A DNA stretch of 64,000 bases from Cerrena zonata (lineage: Eukaryota; Basidiomycota; Agaricomycetes; Polyporales; Cerrenaceae). Both the position numbers and the translations under genes were made by a program. The notes beneath the pieces are model-generated. The model was not told the origin of the DNA and did no database searches. It saw nothing but the letters and a program-made list of their open reading frames with translations. The stretch spans positions 482,652-546,651 of the forward strand of contig JASBNA010000028.1 in assembly GCA_038087015.1 (NCBI GenBank). Reading direction: 5' to 3'. Positions 19,887 through 29,128 of the stretch are shown here, in pieces. Numbering within the stretch: position 1 is the first letter of the stretch; every line of letters starts with the position of its first letter.

Positions 19887-22456
19887 ATGAGCAGTTCGAA
19901 TAATGGGGGGGATTCGTCAAGTAATCAACTCACAAAGGAAGAAAAATTGAAGAGACGTCAAGAGAGATTAGCAGCTTGGAAATCAAAGAATGGTGAAGGT
20001 TCAAATGATCAGATAAGCAAGGAAGATAATTTGAAGAAACGCCAGGCTCAATTAGAAGCGTGGAAACAGAGAAAACAGCGGGAAGAAGTTGGCTCTTCTT
20101 CTCCTAGTCCTGCTGCACCATCAGCCGATGATAAACAGTTATCTCGACAACAAAAGATAGAGGAATGGAAAAGGAAAAGACTACAGAATAAAACAGAAGC
20201 TGTGACCACGTCGACTCAAAGCAAAATATCGATCAAAGCACCGAAGATTGTGAAACCGAAATCAAATGCTTTACTAAAGAAAAGAAGTGCCTTTGAAAAC
20301 GAGGAAGATGACGAACAGAATTCGAAACCGGTATTCAAGAAACCTACTCTTGGAAACGATCGAACTAACTCGCAATCAGATGAAGGAGAGGATGAATTAG
20401 ATTTGTTTTTGCAAAACTTGGACCATTCTTTGGATGATCAAGGAAAGGGGCTTCAAAAGGTTGAAGACGTACACGAAGAGGAAGAAGAAGCCGAAGATGA
20501 AGATCAAGATGAAGAACAGAAGAAACTTTTCCAATTAACTGAAAAAATTTCAAATAAAGAAAAAGAATTAGAAGTTATTGATCATTCATCGATTCAATAT
20601 GATTCATTCAGAAAAAATTTCTATAAACCACCCATTGAAATTGAAAAACTCCTGAGGGAAGATATTGCAGATTCAAGATCAGATTTACAGGATATTAAAG
20701 TAAGAGGGGTCGATTGTCCTAGACCGATTTTAAAATGGGCTCACTTGGGACTCCCGCAACCTATAATGGAGGTGATTGAAGATAAATTGAAATACCCCAA
20801 GCCGTCCGCTATTCAAGCACAAGCATTACCAGCAATAATGTCTGGTAGAGACGTAATCGGTATAGCGAAAACAGGATCCGGAAAAACCATTACATTTGTA
20901 TTACCAATGTTAAGACATATTAAAGATCAAAAAGCGTTGAAAAGGGGTGAAGGTCCAATTGGATTGATTATGAGTCCAACAAGAGAACTTGCTATTCAAA
21001 TCAATAAAGAACTAAATCATTTCACCAAGAGTCTAGGACTCACTTCGTGCTGTTGTTATGGGGGAGCAAATATTGAAAATCAAATATCTGAATTGAAGAA
21101 AGGTGCTGAAATCATTGTGGGGACCCCGGGTCGAATCATTGATTTATTGGCGGCTAATGGCGGTAGAGTTACAAATTTGAAAAGAGTTACTTATACTGTG
21201 TTAGATGAAGCCGATCGAATGTTTGATATGGGATTTGAACCTCAAGTATCGAAAATTTTCAGTCAAATAAGACCTGATAAACAAACACTATTATTTTCGG
21301 CGACTTTCCCCAGACAAATGGAATTATTGGCTAAGAAAATATTGAACAACCCCATTGAAATAAGTGTGGGGGGTATAAGTGTTGTTGCGTCCGAAATCAG
21401 TCAACGAATAGAGTTATTTGAAGTTAATAAACATGAAAATAACCTGGATGAATTACTTGAGATATCCAAGTTCAATAAATTAATTCAAATTGTCAAGATT
21501 ACCACCAAACCAAAATACTTATATTTGTTGAAAAACAAAATTCGGCTGATGAATTACTTGTTAAGTTACTTGGATATAATTATGCGTGTTTGGCTATCCA
21601 TGGAGGTAAAGAGCAAATCGATCGTAAATATGCTATTAAAGAATTTTCTTCAATGAATAGTGGGGTTAATATTTTAATTGCAACCTCAATTGCTGCAAGA
21701 GGGTTAGATGTTAAAGGATTAGATTTGGTTATCAACTACGATGCTCCTAATCATATGGAAGATTACGTTCACCGAGTTGGTAGAACTGGTAGAGCAGGTA
21801 AAAAGGGAACCGCAATTACCTTTGTCACCTCCAAACAAGAAAGATCAATTACTGATTTAGTCAAAGCCATGAAATTCCTGCAACAAGATCAAATTGAACC
21901 AAGATTAATAGAAATAAGTAACGCATTTTTGAAAAAAGTTAAATCAGGTAAAGAAAAATACTATTTTGGATTTGGAGGAAGAGGCCTTGATAACTTACAA
22001 GAAATTAGAGAAAACAATCGGGACCTTGAAAGGAAAGTTTTCAACGAAGATGATTCGAATGAACCATCAACTACCAAAACGTTCCAATTACCTGATTTCC
22101 AAATCATTCAAGGTAGAGCTAATGAAACTGCAGGTCCTGAAAGATGTAAATATCATTCCCGGATTCAAATTAACGATTTGCCTCAAAAGACAAGATGGTT
22201 GGTTAGTAAAAGCGATAACTTAAATAAAATCATCGAATTAACTTCAACATCGATAACAAACAAAGGACAGTACTACGCTCCAAATACGAAAATCCCAAAT
22301 AAATCCGATCCACCCAAACTTTATCTTTTGGTGGAAGGATTAACCGAAAAGTCTGTTCGTGATGCAAATAATATGATTCGCCAAAGTATGATTGAAGGAC
22401 TAGAAGCAGTTGCCAGGGACCAAAACATCGCACCCACCGGTAAATACACCGTGTAA
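19887..22456 (+). CDS. PRP5: PRP5, DEAD-box helicase of prespliceosome assembly, one frame shift
   Basis: Two overlapping frames (19887-21656 and 21590-22456) make one Prp5 of about 856 residues. Helicase motifs: [27 protein letters not shown] and SATFPRQ in the first part; [18 protein letters not shown] and [10 protein letters not shown] in the second. The join lies near 21518-21522. Reading one base back (or restoring one missing base) gives [20 protein letters not shown] without a gap. Prp5 proofreads the U2 snRNA/branch-point duplex and binds SF3b. The SF3b-contacting DPLD motif of other yeasts appears here as DELDLF (about residue 170). Lys/Arg-rich repeats ([12 protein letters not shown]) fill the N-terminus. 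PRP5 is essential elsewhere, so the break is probably a sequence error. Confidence 0.88.
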
Positions 22457-22802
22457 GTTAGACCCAGTCTACCCGGTTCTCCTTCCGTCGACCTACCTCG
22501 GTCGAGCCTGAGGGGACTTCTCCCGATATAGATAACCGATGTACGAATAGTTATTGATTAATATACTTATCCCATGAAATATGCCGCTTGGTCTATTGAT
22601 CTAGCGATCTAGTAAGCTATGTACTGCCCTACTCGCAGAGCAACAAAGTAAACCATGGATGTAGTAAGATGAAATTACCCAACCGAGGAACAATTTTTCA
22701 GCATTTGACAAAGGATTTTTGCAAAAAAAAATCAATGATAACGGACTTTATTTATAAACTGCTAGTTTTCACTAACTTTTTCTTTATTCCAGTAACGATA
22801 AG
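22457..22802. other. PRP5 - ECH1 tandem spacer
   Basis: 346 bases. The first 80 bases after PRP5 are unusually GC-rich for the window, with imperfect inverted words (GTCGACCTACCTCGGTCGAGC near 22486-22506). No RNA gene was recognised and no RNA family is assigned. Confidence 0.4.
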
Positions 22803-23615
22803 ATGGTTTTCAATAAAGAAGATTACAAGTACGACGGGTTTGTTGTATCCGAAATAGAAGAAGGGTTTGCCCATGTTCAGTTTAACAGGCCTAAGAATTT
22901 GAATGCTTTTTCAACTAAGAATTGGCAAGACTATGGGGAAATCTTATACAAATTAGATGCTGACTCGAGTACCAAGGTGATTTTAATTTCTTCCACTGTT
23001 GCCAAATCTTTCAGTAGCGGGCTTGATTTAAAGGATGCAATGGTACTTTTCCAAGGTGGTGGTAAAGATGATACTCGAGATTTCAAAGAACGTTACGATG
23101 GTTTGAATAAGTATATCACTGACTTTCAACATGCTATTGGTGCACCTGCTCGAATTAAAACCCCCACCATTTGTTTGTTGAATGGTCTTAATCTTGGTTT
23201 GGCTCTTGATATTTCTTCTGCTACCACCATTCGTGTTGCTACTCAAGATGCAAAGTTTTCCATTCGTGAAATTAAAGTTGGTATAATTGCTGATATCGGT
23301 GTTTTACAGAGACTCCCTTCTATTGTCAATAACCAATCCAGATTAAACCAGTACGCTTTGACCGGGGAAAATTGGTCTGCTCAAGATGCTTGGGATTTGG
23401 GGTTTGTCAGTAAAGTTGTTCCTGATCTTAAATCAGGTATCGACTACTGTACTGAATTAGGTCAAAGTATTAATACCAATAAAGCCTGGACCATCCAAGG
23501 TACGAAAAACTCCCTTCAACAGATATATGACGGTGGACTCGTTCAAGACGGGTTGAAAGAAGTTGCCATTGTCAATGCCTTCAACATTGACAACGACTTT
23601 GGGCCTAAACTTTAG
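22803..23615 (+). CDS. Delta3,5-Delta2,4-dienoyl-CoA isomerase, ECH1-like
   Basis: 270 residues, crotonase superfamily. The segment IREIKVGIIADIGVLQRLP corresponds to mammalian ECH1, and its Glu and Asp match the catalytic acid pair; the upstream GLALDISSATTIR supplies the third acidic residue. The oxyanion-hole segment FSSGLDLKDA is near residue 62. The enzyme shifts conjugated double bonds so that odd-position unsaturated fatty acids can enter beta-oxidation. Fungal relatives are usually peroxisomal; the C-terminus here is PKL, a poor variant of the SKL targeting signal, so location is uncertain. S. cerevisiae Dci1/Eci1 are more distant paralogues, hence no symbol. Confidence 0.85.
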   Translation: MVFNKEDYKYDGFVVSEIEEGFAHVQFNRPKNLNAFSTKNWQDYGEILYKLDADSSTKVILISSTVAKSFSSGLDLKDAMVLFQGGGKDDTRDFKERYDGLNKYITDFQHAIGAPARIKTPTICLLNGLNLGLALDISSATTIRVATQDAKFSIREIKVGIIADIGVLQRLPSIVNNQSRLNQYALTGENWSAQDAWDLGFVSKVVPDLKSGIDYCTELGQSINTNKAWTIQGTKNSLQQIYDGGLVQDGLKEVAIVNAFNIDNDFGPKL

Positions 23616-23673
23616 TAGTATAAGTAGTTTAAGTAGTATAAGTAGTTTAAGTAGTATAAGTAGTATAAGTAGT
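23613..23673 (+). repeat. Short minisatellite (TAAGTAGT-type) at the ECH1 stop
   Basis: About seven units of the 9-base words AGTAGTATA / AGTAGTTTA alternate directly after, and partly within, the stop codon of the dienoyl-CoA isomerase gene. It lies in the 3' UTR and probably varies in copy number between strains. Confidence 0.75.
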
Positions 23674-23816
23674 CCTCGAAATAGATCCGTACCTTTTTGT
23701 GGAGTAATCCGGGTAAGCGTTTCTTTGAGTGTCCGAATCAAAGCCGAAATTTTTTCGTTTTTAAATTTTTTTTCATTAGATCTTATAACTTGACTAAACG
23801 AATGCATAGCTAGGCC

Positions 23817-25754
23817 ATGGCGAGTATACAGAGGTTGTGCCAGGTGGTACGGAGCACCGGTGGAGCCACTGGGAAACGGTTTTTGGCGTCTTCTTCGTTC
23901 AGTATAAATGAGACCAGCGTAGCTGAAGAAGATATTGCATGCAATGAAATACCTAGTCAAGTTAGACCAAATAAGGTAAATAATGTTCTTAATAATACAG
24001 CATCCAAGCAGTTTCTTGATTCGATTTCGTCGGATCATATCACGTTTGCCTATATACCGAGTCCAGAACTTAGTTCCCAAGAACAGATCAAGAACGAGAT
24101 TAGAAAATTATTGAATACTCAACAGTATGAATCTTTACTAAATATCCTTTTAAAATTAACTTCTAAGCATAAGGAGGATGTTGGCTCATGGCAGAAGATA
24201 CTAAGCTCTCGAGATTTTTCATATTACGTTCGTTGCATTATTGAAAAACAGATTAAGCTGATTCGTCAAGTGGCCGAATATAGATTAGCTGAGAGAAGAG
24301 GATATCTAGTTGAGTCTAAATTGAAAGAGTCCAAAGTATTGAGAGATGGTATAAGACAGTTATATGCTAATTTGTTATATCCAGAATCCAATGAACATCT
24401 TTATTCAAAAAATAATCGAACCAAAAATTTCCAATTACAATTTTTAAATGAATCATTATTCAAACCAAGTGTTTTCGATTATGAAAATTTAATAATGCTT
24501 GAATTATATAACGCCAAGTTGGATTTGGCGTCTAAATGGATATTAAGGTTTGAAGAACAATATCCGAGGGGAGAATATTTGAAGCATATGACGTTAACCT
24601 TATGGAATTTAAAATTAAAAGTATACTGTGGAGGAAGTTCATTCTTGTGGAAAATACCCGATAATGAAATTAGTTTCAATAAGAAGAATTCAAGACAGTC
24701 GACTTTTTTCTCTGAAAAAAATTGGATTTTAGTTTTCAATGATTTTTTGAAAAGTCAAAAATTATTCGGTAATGGTAACGGGATCTTAAATAATGAATTT
24801 AATGAAACTTTGATTTACTCAATTGGACATTCGGGTAACATTGATTATTTAACAAAGTATATTGAGAATGTCTGGGGGATCGATTCAAATGGTAATTTAA
24901 TACCTAATTTCAAATTACCTAATTCAAACGATTCAATCTATCCAAATATCAATATTTTAAAAGCCATAGTTACCTCATTGTCTTATAATAATGAATTTTT
25001 CAAATCAATGGTTTATGTAAACAAGTTCCAGGAAATTTATAAATTGGATCTAAGTGGATTAAAAGCTAAAAATTTGTGGGAAAATATCTTTAAATGGTCT
25101 GAATTAAATACTAGATTTGACAAAGAAAGAGCATTGACCCATTTCATTAAACAAAATTCAAACTCAATCTTAGCTTCTTCTAAGAAAAATTTCATCACTT
25201 TAAAAGAAGCACAACAATCGGTTGATTTCAACTACGAGGGCTATCTCAACTATATCAATGATTTACAATCTAAAAGAAATAATACCTTATCCCAATTATG
25301 GAATCTTTATACTGAAACTCAAAGATTTTTCTCTCCAGAACCTTATAAGATCTACTTTGAACATTTGAAGTCTTTGGATGATGTCACCGATGAATATTTC
25401 AACTTGCTTACCATTCTCATGAAGCATTATCATCAATATAATGTTTCTTCTCGTTCTTTCAATAAAGTTCATTTAAACGTCAATGATACCGATAAAACTA
25501 TCTACGGCTTATATGAACGTGTCATTCAAAAACTAATTGACTTGAAAGGATTTGCCGGCTACACTGGCCAGATCCAACTCATCATTGATAATTGGAGTTT
25601 AAACGACGAAATGCTGCTCAACTTGAATAAATGGATTTCATCCCAATTCCCCATTTATCAAGACCATTTGAATACAAAACGATTGGAAATAATGGCTCAA
25701 CAGAGATCCGAAAAAGAAGACGATGATGACGAACTCTTGGGTATCATGTCTTAA
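23817..25754 (+). CDS. Large probable mitochondrial protein (possible ATP22-like factor)
   Basis: 645 residues from the ATG at 23817. The N-terminus (RLCQVVRSTGGATGKRFLASSSFS) is basic, Ser/Ala-rich and lacks acidic residues: a typical mitochondrial presequence. The rest is helical, Asn/Lys/Phe-rich, with no recognised catalytic motif, resembling the fast-evolving yeast translational activators of mitochondrial mRNAs. Length and character fit Atp22 (684 aa, ATP6 mRNA activator), but I cannot confirm that by motif. The acidic tail ends EKEDDDDELLGIMS. The frame is intact. Confidence 0.7.
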   Translation: MASIQRLCQVVRSTGGATGKRFLASSSFSINETSVAEEDIACNEIPSQVRPNKVNNVLNNTASKQFLDSISSDHITFAYIPSPELSSQEQIKNEIRKLLNTQQYESLLNILLKLTSKHKEDVGSWQKILSSRDFSYYVRCIIEKQIKLIRQVAEYRLAERRGYLVESKLKESKVLRDGIRQLYANLLYPESNEHLYSKNNRTKNFQLQFLNESLFKPSVFDYENLIMLELYNAKLDLASKWILRFEEQYPRGEYLKHMTLTLWNLKLKVYCGGSSFLWKIPDNEISFNKKNSRQSTFFSEKNWILVFNDFLKSQKLFGNGNGILNNEFNETLIYSIGHSGNIDYLTKYIENVWGIDSNGNLIPNFKLPNSNDSIYPNINILKAIVTSLSYNNEFFKSMVYVNKFQEIYKLDLSGLKAKNLWENIFKWSELNTRFDKERALTHFIKQNSNSILASSKKNFITLKEAQQSVDFNYEGYLNYINDLQSKRNNTLSQLWNLYTETQRFFSPEPYKIYFEHLKSLDDVTDEYFNLLTILMKHYHQYNVSSRSFNKVHLNVNDTDKTIYGLYERVIQKLIDLKGFAGYTGQIQLIIDNWSLNDEMLLNLNKWISSQFPIYQDHLNTKRLEIMAQQRSEKEDDDDELLGIMS

Positions 25755-25956
25755 CCTTACGACCTACATAGATAACGATATATCCCATTAAACGATTGCA
25801 ACAACCTTATAGTGTAGAATTAGCAGCTAATACTAAGTCGTGTGCGCGTGGCCAAAACCCACCGAAACCAAAAGAAGGCCAACTCGAAAAAAAAAAAGCG
25901 AACACCTCATAATTGGAAAAGATAACCCAGTATCTTCTCTTCATCAATAATTAACC

Positions 25957-26216
25957 ATGGCTAGCGAAGGTTTAGAAAAAATCACTGAAGTTCCTGTTGA
26001 ATTCTTCAAAGATGGAAGTGCTTTCATCAAAAAGTGTCAAAAACCAGACAAGAAAGGTATGTTTTGAACGGAACTTTGATCAATTGATCATGAATACTAA
26101 CTGATTTAGAATATCTTAAAATTATTAGAGCCGTTGGTGTTGGTTTTGTCATGATGGGTGTTGTTGGATACGTTGTCAAATTGATCCACATTCCAATCAG
26201 ATACTTACTTGTTTAA
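25957..26216 (+). CDS. SSS1: SSS1, Sec61-gamma translocon subunit, two exons
   Basis: Exons 25957-26056 and 26110-26216 join to 68 residues. The 53-base intron has donor GTATGT at 26057, branch point TACTAAC at 26095-26101 and acceptor TTAG ending at 26109. The spliced product has the Sss1 signature: VEFFKDGSAFIKKCQKPDKK, then EYLKIIRAVGVGFVMMG and the C-terminal HIPIRYLLV. The second exon holds the single membrane span. Sss1 clamps the Sec61 channel and is essential for protein import into the ER. Neither exon is long enough to stand out as an open frame, so it is easily missed. Confidence 0.95.
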
Positions 26217-26536
26217 GTTGTTGACTTGTTGAGTTCTTGACTTTTTAACTAGTTTAACCAATTATTGTTGATCGGTTGGATATTTTCAATACGATCATGG
26301 AAATATTAATGCTCCTTTAATTCTTATATTTATACGATCTCCTATGATATCGATTTAATAGTTTACTACTTTGTACTAATATACTCTTATTTCAGTAAAT
26401 TAATTGTAGGTTATTTGTTGGGTGTACGGGTGTATTTTTTTGAATTTTTCAATCAAAAAAAAAAAAAAAGAGCGAAGAGCAGAGCAGAGCAGAGAAGACT
26501 ACCGACTACAGAGTACAAGACAGCAAGAAATACGCC
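26217..26536. other. SSS1 3' / RRP1 promoter region
   Basis: 320 bases containing a Rap1-type site (26422-26433) followed by a poly-A tract of about 15 at 26455-26469, then an A/G-rich leader (AGAGCAGAGCAGAGC near 26478) before the RRP1 ATG. Site plus dA tract is the usual layout of a nucleosome-depleted growth-gene promoter. Confidence 0.55.
26422..26433 (-). promoter_or_regulatory. Rap1-type binding site upstream of RRP1
   Basis: The minus strand reads ACACCCGTACAC, a full match to the Rap1 consensus ACACCCRYACAY, about 104 bases upstream of the RRP1 start. Identical words occur upstream of MRP7 and TFA2 in this window. Which protein uses the site in this species is inference. Confidence 0.6.
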
Positions 26537-27343
26537 ATGTCAGAGAAGCAGACGTCGACATTTGTGAAGAAACTAGCATCCAATGACCGCAAGACCAGAG
26601 AGGCGGCTTTTGAAGCGTTGGGAAACTACTTGAAATCCAGATCAAGCTCGAAATTGTCATTATTAGAAATGGAAAAATTATGGAAAGGACTCTACTTTGC
26701 CATGTGGTTTTGCGATAAGGCCGGCCCCCAAGAGAAGTTGGCTCAGGAATTGGCTAACTTGTTCAGTGACGTGATACCAGCCGCAAGCTACTCGACCTTC
26801 CATGAAGCATTCTGGGTAATTCTCATCAAGGAATGGCCGAGTATTGATCAATGGAGAATTGATAAATATTATTTAACAATTAGAAGAATATTAAGACAAA
26901 ACTTCATTCGCTTACAGAAACATGGATGGGAAGAAGAAGAAATCAATGAGTTCTTACAAGTATTAGAAAGACACGTTTTAAGTGGAGATAAATCAGTACC
27001 AGTTGCATTACCATATCATTTATGTGATATTTATATTGATGAAATAGAAACAGTATTATTTGCTGATTTAGAAGAAGCAGACTTGGAAGAGAACGAAGAG
27101 CAATTCAAAGAGGTCTTCCGTCAGAAACTCGATATCGTCGAAAAGACCCCAGTTGAAAAATTACTTTCTCCATTTGCAAAATTAAACAAGAGTGCATTAT
27201 TAAAGACCTTAAGAATAAAATGTAAAGAAGAAGTATTGGAAGATCAAAGATTGAAAGACTGGGGGGTTTTCGAAAACGACACCGACAATGAAAGCGAAGA
27301 AGACGACGAAGAAGAAGAAGAATGGAAGGTTTCTAATGTATAA
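26537..27343 (+). CDS. RRP1: RRP1, Nop52-family rRNA processing protein
   Basis: 268 residues (S. cerevisiae Rrp1 278 aa). The Nop52 domain covers residues 5-215: FVKKLASNDRKTREAAFEAL, LWKGLYFAMWFCDKAGPQEKLA and WPSIDQWRIDKYYLTIRRIL are family hallmarks. Rrp1 acts in the nucleolus on 27S pre-rRNA for 60S subunits. The C-terminus is strongly acidic (DNESEEDDEEEEE). The upstream Rap1-type site fits co-regulation with ribosome biogenesis. Confidence 0.94.
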   Translation: MSEKQTSTFVKKLASNDRKTREAAFEALGNYLKSRSSSKLSLLEMEKLWKGLYFAMWFCDKAGPQEKLAQELANLFSDVIPAASYSTFHEAFWVILIKEWPSIDQWRIDKYYLTIRRILRQNFIRLQKHGWEEEEINEFLQVLERHVLSGDKSVPVALPYHLCDIYIDEIETVLFADLEEADLEENEEQFKEVFRQKLDIVEKTPVEKLLSPFAKLNKSALLKTLRIKCKEEVLEDQRLKDWGVFENDTDNESEEDDEEEEEWKVSNV

Positions 27344-27477
27344 AATTGTAATATAGTTCTAGGGAAATGTAATTGTAGAATTTGCAGTTTTGCGAAAAAC
27401 TCACTAAAAAAAAAAAATCAACTCAAAAAAACCACACATCGCTTCTACAGCACTTCATCAGCATCTTCTTTATCGTG

Positions 27478-28557
27478 ATGGCCACTCCGCCCAAACAGCA
27501 GCTGGACAATCTGGGGAGGGAGATCAATCCTTACATCCCCAAATACATCGCCAACGTTCCGTGGTACCAGCGGCGCGACAAGAACGAGCAAGAACAAGCT
27601 CAAGATTACCTATCACATCAACGACTCGAGCCAGAAGCAGAACCAATCGATCACAGCATAGCGCGTGCGGGAGAAGGAATAGAAGACAAGTTCGTTGAGG
27701 GCGCAGAGAGTCAAGTGAAGAGCTATCAGGATTGGGATTCCAAACGAGACCGTTGGTATGGATATAATAGCGAAGAATGGGACAGACTAGTTAAAAATTG
27801 GGATAAAGTGAAAAGAAGGAAAACCGCCACACCAGAGCACCAGGAGAGTGATGACGAAAGCGAGTATGAGCTCGAGCTCATGGAGTTGGGGTTGAGTAAA
27901 CAGGATATCGTCAAGAATTTGAAAGAAGATCCTTTGGAAAAAACAATCAGAGATAGACAAGATGTCCCGGCGTATATCATGAGTATCAATTCCAGTAATA
28001 AGATCAGCTACGACCCCAAGTCCCGGATCGCGGTGGACCCGCAAAGAGGCTACTTGAACGACCGAAACCAATTTGTAAGATATTTGAGTGGAGAGGCCAG
28101 TGACTTGGAACAAGTGCAAAAATTTGCCTGGGAACAGAATAGAGAATACGAAGTTGAAAAACAAAAGGAAAAACTCCGGCACAACGTTCTGGACTCAAAC
28201 GACATTCCTGCCAATCTCGATATCAGTCTCGAGGCCAGTCCAACTCTAATGATGCTTCAGAACAAAAGGGCACAAGAGTCGAAGCACCAGCTAAACAGCC
28301 AACGCAAGAAGCAGCTCCTCACCAAATACGGAGGCGATGAGTTTCTCGGTAACGGCCCCCAAGCGGCCGAAATCAAAACCAGGGTTGCCGGGAACGCCAA
28401 AGACCCCAACGGTCTAAAGAGATCCTGCTTTTCTGAAGACGTCTACCCCTTGGACCACACCAGTGTGTGGGGGAGCTACTACCACGACGGCCAATGGGGG
28501 TATCGCTGTTGCAAACAGCTAGCCAAAAATGACTACTGCACTAGAAAGACACCCTGA
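27478..28557 (+). CDS. SLU7: SLU7, second-step splicing factor without the zinc knuckle
   Basis: The frame opens at 27382 but without ATG; the ATG at 27478 begins MATPPKQQLDNLGREINPY, the family N-terminus (359 residues; yeast 382). Family blocks: INPYIPKYIANVPWYQ, DWDSKRDRWYGYNSEEWDRL, LREDTAKYL-equivalent QFVRYLSGEASD, AWEQNREYEVEKQKE, and the C-terminus VWGSYYHDGQWGYRCCKQL. Slu7 guides 3' splice-site choice in step two of splicing. The CCHC knuckle that human and S. cerevisiae Slu7 carry before the WYGY block is absent: no cysteine occurs between the start and residue about 310. Identity is otherwise firm. Confidence 0.9.
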   Translation: MATPPKQQLDNLGREINPYIPKYIANVPWYQRRDKNEQEQAQDYLSHQRLEPEAEPIDHSIARAGEGIEDKFVEGAESQVKSYQDWDSKRDRWYGYNSEEWDRLVKNWDKVKRRKTATPEHQESDDESEYELELMELGLSKQDIVKNLKEDPLEKTIRDRQDVPAYIMSINSSNKISYDPKSRIAVDPQRGYLNDRNQFVRYLSGEASDLEQVQKFAWEQNREYEVEKQKEKLRHNVLDSNDIPANLDISLEASPTLMMLQNKRAQESKHQLNSQRKKQLLTKYGGDEFLGNGPQAAEIKTRVAGNAKDPNGLKRSCFSEDVYPLDHTSVWGSYYHDGQWGYRCCKQLAKNDYCTRKTP

Positions 28558-28595
28558 CTGCAATTAGACACTGCAATTAGACTGATCCTGGTGAT

Positions 28596-28675
28596 ATGAG
28601 TTGCAATCCAATACATATGAGTTGCAATCCAATACATATGAGTTGCAATCCAATACATATGAGTTGCAATCCAAT
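28596..28675 (+). repeat. 21-bp tandem repeat, about 3.8 copies
   Basis: The units start at 28596, 28617, 28638 and 28659 (the last partial) and are identical. Each begins ATGAGTTGCAATCC. Because 21 is a multiple of three, the array stays open and would read MSCNPIH over and over. Identity between copies points to recent expansion. Confidence 0.9.
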
Positions 28676-28833
28676 TGGGGAAAGTCGTCACACGAACAAT
28701 GAAAAATCATCCGGGATCAAACCCGTGCACCAGCAGCTGAAAGCAGCCGTCAACGTGGGGAGGGGCGTGGCTGCAAACTGGGCGCGGTGCACTACCTTTA
28801 TTCATTATTCTTTTTTTAAATTCTTTGCATCTA

Positions 28834-28839
28834 CACGTG
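28834..28839 (+). promoter_or_regulatory. E-box CACGTG(GG) upstream of the bHLH gene
   Basis: CACGTGGG, the strong Pho4-type form of the E-box, lies 290 bases before the start of a bHLH transcription factor gene. Autoregulation or control by another bHLH protein is inference. Confidence 0.45.
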
Positions 28840-29128
28840 GGAAGCGAGTCTTTACAGCACAAGATTAAAAGGACCATGGCAAAACTCGTGTGAGCGTAAG
28901 CAGAAGGTTGAAGATAAAGGGAAAACGGTCAAAGTAATTGACTGAAAAAACGTGTGGGATTTAATTTGAACGTGGGTTTTGTCTTTTTTGTTGCAACAAG
29001 TTTCATTTCTAGTAACTGAACTCGTGGTTTTAACCTATAAATTAAATTAGATCTGCTTTTCATTTGTACTTCCATTAATTTTTTTATTTGATTTATATTA
29101 TTTTGACAGCATTTAAAGGGAGTTAAAG

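Larger units (their letters stand above)
28558..29128. other. SLU7 - bHLH gene intergenic region
   Basis: 571 bases. ACTGCAATTAGAC is duplicated at the start (28556-28583), followed by the 21-bp tandem array (listed separately). A CACGTGGG E-box lies at 28834-28841. The GC-rich stretch 28720-28795 shows no RNA family I recognise. A 90-codon frame across the array is not credible as a gene. Confidence 0.5.

Noticed and set aside
22457..22560. Possible structured RNA after PRP5
   Set aside because: Locally GC-rich with short inverted words, but no tRNA, snoRNA box or other family pattern.
23457..24080. 207-codon minus-strand frame
   Set aside because: It spans the end of one gene, the minisatellite and the start of the next; the repeat merely stays open and reads Leu/Ile repeats.
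28596..28868. 90-codon frame with MSCNPIH repeats
   Set aside because: Created by the 21-bp array; the rest is not protein-like.
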